This document shows positions 1 through 7,164 of a stretch of DNA of 64,000 nucleotides, piece after piece. The stretch comes from Prosthecobacter algae (GTDB lineage: Bacteria > Verrucomicrobiota > Verrucomicrobiia > Verrucomicrobiales > Verrucomicrobiaceae). The stretch lies in NCBI RefSeq assembly GCF_039542385.1, contig NZ_BAABIA010000001.1, positions 310,001-374,000 of the forward strand, given 5' to 3'. Within the stretch, counting starts at the first letter, position 1; the number at the start of each line of letters is the position of its first letter. The notes beneath the pieces are model-generated. The model saw only the letters and a program-made list of their open reading frames with translations. It did not search any database and had not been told where the DNA came from. The translations under genes and the position numbers were made by a program.

Positions 1-266
1 CGACGAACGGCCACGCCCCAGCCGGAGTTGGAGGCGCTGTGGAGGAGGATCCAGAAGCAGCCGCCGCAGACGAAAGTAAAAGCAAAGAAGAAGGCGAACA
101 GCCAGCTATATGCAAAAACATCCGGCTTGGCGAAAAACATGTAGGCAGAGCCTGCGATGCCCAGCAAGCCAGCAGCCCCGAAGGCGCTGATGAGCTTGCC
201 GCCTTTGGCGGTTTCGAATTTCTCACCGCCCGGAGGCAGGTCGTTGAATGTGACGTGGTGACTCAT
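1..266 (-). CDS. actF: Alternative complex III subunit ActF, N-terminal part (cut by window edge)
   Basis: Minus-strand reading frame starting at ATG 266-264 and running off the left edge; about 88 residues are visible. It begins MSHHVTFNDLPPGG. Two hydrophobic segments follow (about residues 27-45 and 53-75), and the visible part ends in a Ser-Asn-Ser-Gly-Trp-Gly-Val stretch followed by Arg-Arg. This fits the N-terminus of the NrfD-like quinone-binding subunit 2 of alternative complex III, a quinol:electron-acceptor oxidoreductase that replaces cytochrome bc1 in many Bacteroidota, Rhodothermota and Verrucomicrobiota. It lies 18 bp downstream of actE in the same direction, so the two are probably cotranscribed. 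The family call rests on the short N-terminus plus the neighbour. Confidence 0.75.
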   Translation of the reverse strand, partial: MSHHVTFNDLPPGGEKFETAKGGKLISAFGAAGLLGIAGSAYMFFAKPDVFAYSWLFAFFFAFTFVCGGCFWILLHSASNSGWGVAVR

Positions 267-284
267 GCCTTGAAATGCCTGCTG

Positions 285-950
285 TTACTGGACGGACACG
301 TTGTTTTCCTTCACCGCCACCTGCATGGCGCGGATGTAGGCCACGATGGCCCAGCGATCTTGAACGGTGATGTTGCCGCCGTAGGGGCCCATCAGTCCTT
401 TGCCGTTCGTGATAACATCGTAAATGGCACCGTCCGCACGGTAGGCACCCGCATTGGCTGGGTCGGTGCTGCCGTTTTGGTGCAGGTTGAAGGCGGTCAT
501 GATGCCGTACTTCGAGGTGACGCCCTTGCCGTTGCCGGAGGCACCGTGGCAGACGGCGCAATAGATGTTAAACTGGCGCTCACCGCGCTCCAGAAGGCCT
601 TTGCTCAGGGTCACTTCCGCAGGGAGGCCGTCTCCGTAGTAGTCACCGATTTTGCCAGTGCTGTAATAGTCGAGTCCGTTGGCGAAACCATACTGCGGCG
701 GCTTGAAATCAGGGGCGGAAGCAGGCTTGGCCGGGATTTCGAAACCGACTGGGACCGTGCCTTTGACAGGGCGGCGGGCACCGAGGCCATCAGCAAAGAA
801 GTCGCTCTTGGCTTGATACTTCACTTTGGCCTGATGATCCATGTCTTGGAAGATTTCCAGGGGCGGCAATTCAGACTTGCTGCCACGTGTGCCAAAGGCA
901 GCGACGACGATCGCGGCAACAAAGAGGTAGCTGAGGAAGAAATATTTCAT
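285..950 (-). CDS. actE: Alternative complex III mono-haem cytochrome c subunit ActE
   Basis: A 221-residue protein with an N-terminal membrane or lipoprotein-like segment (residues 3-19) and one c-type haem site, CAVCH at 131-135. A Met in the GLMGPYGG stretch (Met187) is the likely distal ligand. The early PPLEIFQDMDHQ motif is characteristic of the ActE family. It should sit on the periplasmic face of alternative complex III and carry electrons from quinol oxidation to the terminal oxidase. actF follows 18 bp downstream. Upstream is not actD, as in the usual actABCDEF order, but a palindromic operator and an unrelated K/P/A-rich gene. In this genome actE therefore appears to begin a transcription unit. 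Confidence 0.9.
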   Translation of the reverse strand: MKYFFLSYLFVAAIVVAAFGTRGSKSELPPLEIFQDMDHQAKVKYQAKSDFFADGLGARRPVKGTVPVGFEIPAKPASAPDFKPPQYGFANGLDYYSTGKIGDYYGDGLPAEVTLSKGLLERGERQFNIYCAVCHGASGNGKGVTSKYGIMTAFNLHQNGSTDPANAGAYRADGAIYDVITNGKGLMGPYGGNITVQDRWAIVAYIRAMQVAVKENNVSVQ

Positions 951-981
951 GGAACGGGCTGGCGAGAGACGCCTGATCTGA

Positions 982-1003
982 GCTTGTGAAAAATTTCACA
1001 AGC
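982..1003. promoter_or_regulatory. CRP/FNR-family operator upstream of actE
   Basis: Perfect 10-bp inverted repeat (982-991 and 994-1003) separated by 2 bp, in the intergenic region 32-53 bp before the actE start. Its core is TGTGA-N6-TCACA, flanked by TT-less GC/GC ends, matching the consensus half-sites of CRP-type regulators; FNR itself prefers TTGAT-N4-ATCAA. The position so near the ATG could mean either repression or activation of a promoter just downstream. The palindrome is directly visible; the binding protein is inferred. Confidence 0.6.
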
Positions 1004-1085
1004 ATGCGAAGATTAAAAACTCACAGTCACATTGCAAGGACGATTTCGATTTTCTCAGGCCCGAAAATCGAAGCTCCAGGCAGTT

Positions 1086-1727
1086 TTACCGCACAATGAG
1101 CTTGAAAGCGGCCTGTCCCTGCTGGTCTTCCGAATTTGAGACCAAGAGCTGGCCAAGGTGATGGCCTGTTTTCCAGGGAGCCCCGTTGATGGGTTTGGTC
1201 TGGAGGAGGTAGGCTCCCGTTCCGGCATTGCGGAAGGAGCTGATGCTGTTGCTGAAGGGGGCGACCTGCCCAGGAACTTCGAAGTGTTCCATGAGCGTGA
1301 AATGGTTTTTGTCTAGTTCGGTGACCGGCCAGCCGGCGCAAGTGACAATAACCAAGAGATTGGCCGGGTGGGTGTTGCCATTGGCCGCCATACCCTGGGA
1401 GGTCTGCACACTGACGCTCAGCGGGACGGTTTTGGGCAAGCAGTAAGGGACTGTTTCCACAGGCTCGGGCGTTGCGACGGCGGGGACTGAAGGGGGAGCA
1501 GATGCCACGGGTGGCGGAGGTGGCATGTTCTGGGGGGCTGGTTTGGAAACGGCTTTGACGGGAGGCTGGGCGGTGGGCTTGGGGCCTGGTTTCGCCTGGG
1601 GCTTGGAGGCTGGTTTGGCGATGGATTTTGGCGGGGCGACCTTCGTGCCGGGGGCTGGAGCGGGCTTTTTGTTGGCACCCGCAGGCTTCTTCGCCACCGG
1701 TTTCTTGAGGGTCGCTTTTTTGGCCAT
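1086..1727 (-). CDS. Hypothetical protein with Lys/Pro/Ala-rich N-terminus
   Basis: A 213-residue protein. Residues 1-90 are almost entirely Lys, Ala and Pro (MAKKATLKKPVAKKPAGANK and similar repeats), like histone H1-type or AlgP-type tails. The remaining 120 residues look like a small folded domain with a central hydrophobic strand (NLLVIVTCAGWPV) and a C-terminus ending KLIVR. No signal peptide is visible, so it is probably cytoplasmic. The basic, disordered tail suggests nucleic-acid binding, but the C-terminal domain is not one I recognise. It reads in the same direction as actE, 135 bp upstream of it, with the actE operator in between. Confidence 0.6.
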   Translation of the reverse strand: MAKKATLKKPVAKKPAGANKKPAPAPGTKVAPPKSIAKPASKPQAKPGPKPTAQPPVKAVSKPAPQNMPPPPPVASAPPSVPAVATPEPVETVPYCLPKTVPLSVSVQTSQGMAANGNTHPANLLVIVTCAGWPVTELDKNHFTLMEHFEVPGQVAPFSNSISSFRNAGTGAYLLQTKPINGAPWKTGHHLGQLLVSNSEDQQGQAAFKLIVR

Positions 1728-1850
1728 AACGCGGAATTTCTAAATTTCCGGTTAGGCTATGCGAAAAATGCCGGGGCTGTCGAGCCTCGTGTTGAGGCTG
1801 CCAGTCCCGTGAAAACGTGCTTCGAGGAGCCTTGAGACTGTTTTTAAAGG

Positions 1851-3017
1851 TCAGTCCGCCGGAGTGGCTGCGATGGCATCCACCACGCGGTCCATTTCGG
1901 CCTCGGTGTTGTAAAAATGCGGGCTGAAGCGCAGGTAAGGCTGGCCTGCGCGGTCGAAACGCAGTGAGGGGCTGATCTTTTGACGAGTAAGATGATCGTA
2001 GATCTTTGCGGCAGAGGGGCCGCTGCCTTCGGGGCGCCAGGCGGTGGTGATGCCGGAAGCATTTGGGCCGGAGGTGGGACCAAGAAAACGGAAGCCGAGG
2101 GGCTCCAGGTGCTCAACCAGGCGCGTTTTTAAGCGCAGAAGCTGGGCGCTGACGGCGGGAATGCCGTGCTCCAGCAGCAGTTCCAGACCGGCCTTCATGC
2201 CGAGGATGCCTGCGACATTGAGGACGCCGGGTTCATAACGACGGCCGCCTTTTTCAAAGGCGATGGTATCTTGAGCGATGAAATTTGGGCTCTGCACGTT
2301 CCAGGAGCCGAGCAAGGTGGGGCGCAGCCGCTCCTGCACCTCTTCGCGAACGTAAACGACGCCTGCAGCCATGGGGCCGAGCATCCATTTGTGGGAATCG
2401 GCGGAGAGGAAGTCCACGTAATCCACGCGGGTTTCGAAGGCTCCCAGGGTCTGGATTGCATCCAGACAAAAGAGCACGCCGCGTGCGCGCAGCATCTGGC
2501 CGATGGCATCAATCTGGATGCGGTAGCCGCTGAGGAAGTGGCAGGAGGCAAGGGCGACGAGCTTGGTCTTCGGGGTGAGCATGGACTCCACGAGTTCCGG
2601 GGTGATGGCTCCGGGAGCTTCGGGTTTCACCAGGCGCACCCCCACTCCCAGGCGCGTCAGGTCCGTCCAGGGATAAACATTGGCCGGGTAGTCGTCCTGA
2701 TAGCACACCACCTCGTCTCCTGGCTGCCAGTCCAGACCGTTGGCGACGAGGCTCAGGCCCAGGGAGGTGGGCCCAAGGAGGGAGATTTCGCTTGCCTTGG
2801 CTCCGAGCATCTGGGCGGCGACGACGCGGGTCTCATTCACGGCGCGCCAGGCTTCGGGGAATTCCTGCATGCGCAGGCAGCTTTCCTCCAGATAGTCCTG
2901 CATCACCTTAGTGACCCGACGCGGCAGGATGGTGACACCCGCATGGGCTAGGAAGATGCTGTCGCAAGCAACGGGGAATTCGGCGAGGCGGGCGTCTTCG
3001 GAGGGAAAAAGGGACAT
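1851..3017 (-). CDS. Aminotransferase class V (cysteine desulfurase/epimerase-like)
   Basis: Fold-type I PLP enzyme of about 388 residues. The start MSLFPSEDAR at 3017 is chosen because the upstream extension to 3146 is low-quality sequence without family similarity. The PLP lysine is in SADSHKWMLGP. Other class V features are the early HAGVTILP substrate loop, the FCLDAIQTLGA strand with the PLP-ring Asp, and a C-terminal RFSPHFYNTEAEMDRV, typical of isopenicillin-N-epimerase/SufS-like proteins. There is no clear active-site loop Cys, so a desulfurase role is not established. It is divergent from the gre gene across a 244-bp intergenic region. Confidence 0.85.
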   Translation of the reverse strand: MSLFPSEDARLAEFPVACDSIFLAHAGVTILPRRVTKVMQDYLEESCLRMQEFPEAWRAVNETRVVAAQMLGAKASEISLLGPTSLGLSLVANGLDWQPGDEVVCYQDDYPANVYPWTDLTRLGVGVRLVKPEAPGAITPELVESMLTPKTKLVALASCHFLSGYRIQIDAIGQMLRARGVLFCLDAIQTLGAFETRVDYVDFLSADSHKWMLGPMAAGVVYVREEVQERLRPTLLGSWNVQSPNFIAQDTIAFEKGGRRYEPGVLNVAGILGMKAGLELLLEHGIPAVSAQLLRLKTRLVEHLEPLGFRFLGPTSGPNASGITTAWRPEGSGPSAAKIYDHLTRQKISPSLRFDRAGQPYLRFSPHFYNTEAEMDRVVDAIAATPAD

Positions 3018-3261
3018 GCCTGATTTACGTCTGGGAAGCGCGGCGGTGCAAGATGATGGCGTGGAGGCTGGGGCATTCCAGAATGACCAGGGGCAAGCGG
3101 CTAGAAAGTGAAAAAAACGGCAAAGAGACGACCAGAAGACGTGCAATGAGTTGAAAATGGCGATTTTTCAGGCCCAACGAGGGCTTTTCCCAGGCTACCT
3201 AACAGCAAACGCCAAATGTTTCCTTTGCTACACAGCCTCAGCGCGCTAGCATCGCCCTCCC

Positions 3262-5109
3262 ATGAATTCTGAGGTCCAAAACTTGGTCGCGGCTGGCAAA
3301 CTCGCCGCCGCAGACGGCGAAAAATTATCGAAACTCGAACCCGGCACCTTCTGCCTGCATAAAAGCTGGGGAGTCGGAAAGGTCGCTGAATGGGATCTGC
3401 TCGGAGATCGAATCATTCTGGATTTCGAAGGCAAACCAGGTCACGGGCTGAAGCTTTCCTTCGCCATCACCTCTTTGGAGATCCTGCCTGCTGAGCATTT
3501 GCTTTCCCGCCGTCACTCGGACCTCGACGGCTTGAAGGCTCTGGCCAAAGGCAAGGTGACGGAACTCATCGAGCTGGCCCTGAAATCCTCCGGCAGTTCG
3601 ATGTCCCTGGATGATCTGGAGCGCCTGCTGAAGCCGCGCATCGTCTCTGAAGCCGAATACAAGAAGTGGTGGGAATCGGCGAAGAAGACCCTGAAGACGG
3701 CTCGCCATATCGTGGTGCCCTCCAAGCGCACCGAGCCTCTGGTGCTGCGTGACAGCGGTGAAAAGCCCGGTGGCGTGATGGTGCAGAACTTCCTGGCCAA
3801 GCGTGACCTCAAAGGCAAGCTGGGTGTGCTGGCCCTGATCCAGAAAGATTTGGACCTGTTTGAACAAGCCGGCACGGAACTGGTGCCTGTGTTCCAGGAC
3901 ATTTCTGACACGGTGCGTAAGGCCTGGAAGCTGCATCTCAAGGACAGCCTGCAACTGCTTCTGGCCCGCGATGAGCTGATTGATGCCATCGAAGGTGCTT
4001 CGGCCCCGATGGGCTCGATGAAGGTGGCAGACCTCGTTTGTGAAGCGCGCCCGCTTCTGGCAGAAAACATCGGTGGACTTCCCGTCAGCCAGCTTGGCCG
4101 CATGTACCGCGCTTTCCCTGATGCTTTCCCTGAGCGTGTCTGGGTGCCTGAAATCCTCAACCACCTCACTCGCACCGGTGGCCGCGCCGTGGCTGAAATC
4201 GCCGTGGTCCTGGATACCAATGGTGAGTTGGAAGTGCTTTCCGAGTTCCTCAAAAAGTCTGTGCGTAACCGTACGCTGAGCGCGGATCTGCTGATCTGGA
4301 TTTGCAAAGAGCGCAAGGGCCTGGCCCAGTCTGTGTTCAGCATTGACCTGGGTAACGCCATCCTGGACGCCGTGGAAGATGACCATGTGCAGGGCGGGCC
4401 AAAACGCACGGGCCGACTCAGCGACCAGCTTTCCGATGACAAGACCCTGATCCATGAGCTGGTGGTGGACACGGATGACGAGTCCCTGCGTAACTTTGCC
4501 AAGCGTTTGATCAACAGCTCGGTGCTGGATGAACTGACCCGTCGCTCCTTGCTGGCGCGTGTGATCAAGTCTCGCCCAGAAATGGAAGCCCTGATGAACG
4601 AAAACGCGGAGTCCCGTGAGGACAACCGCCTCATCGTTTCCTGGGACAGCCTGGAGAAGAAGAAGGCCGAACTGGATGAACTGGCCAACGTTAAGATCCC
4701 TCACAATAAGAACGAGATCCAGATCGCCCGTGATGAAGGTGACCTTCGTGAAAACGGCGGCTACAAGGCTGCCCGCGAGCAGCAGGCCGTGCTAAACCGC
4801 ATGAAGGACCAGTTGGAGCGCGAAATCAGCCTTTCCCGTGGTACCGACTTTGCCAATGTGAACACGGACAAAGTGGGCATCGGCACGGTGGTGGATTTCC
4901 AGGACGTGGCGACGGGTGAAAATGAAACTTACACCATCCTGGGCGCCTGGGACGGTGATCTGGATCAGAACATCGTGTCTTACCTTTCGGACATCGCCAA
5001 GGTTCTCATCGGCATGGCTCCTGGCGACGAGGCCGACATTCCGACCGAAGACGGCACCGGTCGCAAGGTCAAGGTACTGGCCATCCGGGCGTTCAATCCT
5101 GGGGCTTAA
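3262..5109 (+). CDS. greA: Large GreA/GreB-type transcription elongation factor with CarD-like N-terminus
   Basis: A 615-residue protein. Residues 25-80 (GTFCLHKSWGVGKVAEWD and onward) resemble the CarD/TRCF RNA-polymerase-interacting fold. About 390 mostly helical residues follow. The C-terminal 140 residues are a complete Gre factor: a coiled coil carrying the catalytic acidic tip GDLREN (Asp494, Glu497) and the FKBP-like C-terminal domain (GTVVDF...YTILG...PTEDGTGRKVKVLAI). Gre factors enter the RNAP secondary channel and stimulate cleavage of backtracked transcripts. E. coli GreA has about 158 residues; long fused forms are known in Chlamydia, so this may be a PVC-wide design. The leader is C-rich (ccctccc before ATG), with no Shine-Dalgarno. 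Confidence 0.88.
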   Translation: MNSEVQNLVAAGKLAAADGEKLSKLEPGTFCLHKSWGVGKVAEWDLLGDRIILDFEGKPGHGLKLSFAITSLEILPAEHLLSRRHSDLDGLKALAKGKVTELIELALKSSGSSMSLDDLERLLKPRIVSEAEYKKWWESAKKTLKTARHIVVPSKRTEPLVLRDSGEKPGGVMVQNFLAKRDLKGKLGVLALIQKDLDLFEQAGTELVPVFQDISDTVRKAWKLHLKDSLQLLLARDELIDAIEGASAPMGSMKVADLVCEARPLLAENIGGLPVSQLGRMYRAFPDAFPERVWVPEILNHLTRTGGRAVAEIAVVLDTNGELEVLSEFLKKSVRNRTLSADLLIWICKERKGLAQSVFSIDLGNAILDAVEDDHVQGGPKRTGRLSDQLSDDKTLIHELVVDTDDESLRNFAKRLINSSVLDELTRRSLLARVIKSRPEMEALMNENAESREDNRLIVSWDSLEKKKAELDELANVKIPHNKNEIQIARDEGDLRENGGYKAAREQQAVLNRMKDQLEREISLSRGTDFANVNTDKVGIGTVVDFQDVATGENETYTILGAWDGDLDQNIVSYLSDIAKVLIGMAPGDEADIPTEDGTGRKVKVLAIRAFNPGA

Positions 5110-5135
5110 TCCTCTCGACCTGACTTAGCTTGATG

Positions 5136-5165
5136 AAGAGGCGATGCGAAAGCATCGCCTCTTTT
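5136..5165 (+). terminator. Rho-independent terminator of the gre gene
   Basis: 12-bp perfect stem (5136-5147 with 5152-5163), GAAA tetraloop, then a short T run (5162-5165). It lies 26 bp after the gre stop. The longest possible start of the next gene (ATG 5144) would fall inside this stem, which argues for a later start there. Confidence 0.85.
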
Positions 5166-5188
5166 GCGTCAGGCGTATGTCATGTATC

Positions 5189-5851
5189 ATGGATGACTCG
5201 CCGCCAGATTCACCGCCTCTCCGTCACCGCATCGAAGAAGCTTATTTGCACGAACTGCGCTCTGAGGGCCGGGCTCCGCTTTCAGTTTTCCGTTTTTGCC
5301 AGACTTTGGGCATCACGGAACGGGAGTTTTTCTCTGAATATGCTTCGCTAGAAGCTGTGGAACGACACTGGTGGAAGGGCATGCTGGAGCATGTGATTGC
5401 CTCTGTCGAGAGCGGGCCCGAGTGGGCAGGATTCAGCGCTCGGCAACGCACTTTGGCCTTTCTATTTGCCTTTTTGGAGGCCTCGTTGGATCACCGCAGC
5501 CTCTTCTTGCTGCGGCATGGATTGACCTCGCCGATGAAGCCCGTTCCTGAGTGGTCGGCTTTGGAAGATCGCTTTGATGTCTTTGCGCAGTCTTTGTTGC
5601 AGCATGGTCGGGCCCAGGGGGAAATCGTCAATCGTGGCCCGTTGACGGCGGCCTATCCAAAGGCGCTGCGGCTGCTGCTGCGCAGTGTGGTGGCTTTTCA
5701 CCTGAAGGATGATAGCCCGAAGTTTGAGCGCACGGATGCCTTTGTGGAAAAATCCGTGACGGTGCTGTTCGATCTTATTGGACGGCAGGCCCTGGATTCG
5801 GGTTTTGATCTCATGCGTTTTCTTTTGCCGGGGGCGATGAACCGCGCCTGA
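5189..5851 (+). CDS. TetR-fold protein paired with a UbiB-like kinase
   Basis: About 220 residues. Residues 10-55 look like a TetR N-terminal three-helix unit (RIEEAYLHELRSEG, then APLSVFRFCQTLGITEREFFSEY), and the rest is all-helical like a TetR ligand/dimer domain. The start at 5189 (MDDSPPDSPP) avoids the preceding terminator; 5177 is possible. The recognition helix is less basic than in typical TetR repressors. The next gene, a UbiB-like kinase, starts 1 bp after this stop. Such pairs of a TetR-like protein with an ABC1/UbiB kinase occur in Bacteroidota too. Mitochondrial COQ9, which has a TetR fold without DNA binding, partners COQ8 of the same kinase family. Both a repressor and a partner role are open. 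Confidence 0.6.
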   Translation: MDDSPPDSPPLRHRIEEAYLHELRSEGRAPLSVFRFCQTLGITEREFFSEYASLEAVERHWWKGMLEHVIASVESGPEWAGFSARQRTLAFLFAFLEASLDHRSLFLLRHGLTSPMKPVPEWSALEDRFDVFAQSLLQHGRAQGEIVNRGPLTAAYPKALRLLLRSVVAFHLKDDSPKFERTDAFVEKSVTVLFDLIGRQALDSGFDLMRFLLPGAMNRA

Positions 5852-5852
5852 T

Positions 5853-7160
5853 ATGGCCGCCACCCCTTCCCAGGATAGCATCCGCAGCACGCCCCTGACC
5901 CGCATGGCGGATCTGGCGGGCACGGGGGCGCGTGTGGGGATGAATTACCTCAAGTATTACGGTCAGCGTGCCGTTACGCCACAGACGGCTCAACCAGCTT
6001 TGAGGGAAGAACTGGACGCGGTGAATGCCAAGGCGGTTTACGACTCCTTCAGTCGTCTCAAGGGCGGGCCGCTGAAGCTGGCGCAGATGCTCAGCATTGA
6101 CCAAAATCTGCTGCCGCCCGCGTATGCCAGCCAGTTTGCCCAGGCCCAGTATTCAGCCCCACCTCTCTCATGGCCCCTCGTGCGGCGGACCTTGGAGCGA
6201 GAGTTTGGCCAGCCTGTGGAAGCCTTGTATGACACCTTTTCGCGTGAGGCAGCCCATGGGGCCTCCATCGGGCAGGTGCATGTGGCCACGCGGGCTGGGA
6301 AAAAATTGGCCGTGAAGGTGCAGTATCCAGGTGTGGCGGAATCCATGCGCAGTGACCTGCGCGTGGTGAAACCTGTGGCGCTCCAAATGTTCGGGCTGCG
6401 GGAGGAGGACATCGCGCACTACTTCACAGAAGTGGAAACGCGGTTGCTGGAGGAAACCGATTATGTAACGGAGCTGCGTCGTTCCCAGGAAATCGCGGCG
6501 GCCTGTGCGCCCCTAGAGCGGTTGCGATTTCCCACATTTTATCCAGATCGCTGTTCCAATCGGGTGCTGACGATGGACTGGATCGATGGGCTGACCTTGG
6601 ACCGCTTTGCTGCCAGTGATGCCAGCCAAGAAAGTCGAAACGAAATCGGTCAGGCGCTTTGGGATTTTTATCAGCATCAGATTCACGTGCTGCACGTCTT
6701 CCACGCCGATCCGCATCCAGGGAACTTCCTGGTGGCCGATGGATTTTTGTATGTGCTGGATTTCGGCTGCACCCGGGCCATCACGCCTGAGTTTCATGCC
6801 CAGCAATTTGCCTTCCTGAACCCGGCCTTGCTGGAGTCTGACGCCAAGCTGGAGCAGTCCCTGCGGGACATGGACGTGCTGCTGCCGGGGGACAGTGCAC
6901 CACAGCGAAAGAAGATCATGGATCTGGCGCGTGAATCCATCGAGGTGCTGACGCGGCCATTTCGCGCGGGTCGTTTTGATTTTGCCGATCCGGGTTTCAT
7001 GCAAACGCTGTATGCCATGGGCGAGGCGAGTCGCCAGGATCGGGAGCTGCGGTCTCTCCGTGGGGCGCGTGGGCGGGCGGAGTCCGTGTATGTGAACCGG
7101 GCTTTCTTTGGCCTGTTCAGCCTGCTGCATCGGCTGGGGGCGGTGGTGAAGACGCAGTAG
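5853..7160 (+). CDS. ABC1/AarF/UbiB-family atypical kinase
   Basis: A 435-residue protein of the UbiB/COQ8 family. Visible motifs are the KxGQ-like segment GGPLKLAQML (Lys75, Gln78, with Ala in place of Gly), the Ala-rich nucleotide loop AAHGASIGQVHVA (134-146), the catalytic Lys in LAVKVQYPG (Lys155), FHADPHPGNFL (catalytic loop) and LDFGCTR (metal-binding DFG). The two C-terminal membrane helices of E. coli UbiB are missing. Members act as ATPases or kinases supporting quinone biosynthesis or lipid homeostasis. It is cotranscribed with the preceding TetR-like gene (1 bp apart) and converges with the caspase-like gene, 4 bp between stops. Confidence 0.88.
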   Translation: MAATPSQDSIRSTPLTRMADLAGTGARVGMNYLKYYGQRAVTPQTAQPALREELDAVNAKAVYDSFSRLKGGPLKLAQMLSIDQNLLPPAYASQFAQAQYSAPPLSWPLVRRTLEREFGQPVEALYDTFSREAAHGASIGQVHVATRAGKKLAVKVQYPGVAESMRSDLRVVKPVALQMFGLREEDIAHYFTEVETRLLEETDYVTELRRSQEIAAACAPLERLRFPTFYPDRCSNRVLTMDWIDGLTLDRFAASDASQESRNEIGQALWDFYQHQIHVLHVFHADPHPGNFLVADGFLYVLDFGCTRAITPEFHAQQFAFLNPALLESDAKLEQSLRDMDVLLPGDSAPQRKKIMDLARESIEVLTRPFRAGRFDFADPGFMQTLYAMGEASRQDRELRSLRGARGRAESVYVNRAFFGLFSLLHRLGAVVKTQ

Positions 7161-7164
7161 AAGT

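Noticed and set aside
3325..4704. Minus-strand open frame of 459 codons inside gre
   Set aside because: Antisense to a clear Gre factor; residues look like reversed codons, with no motifs.
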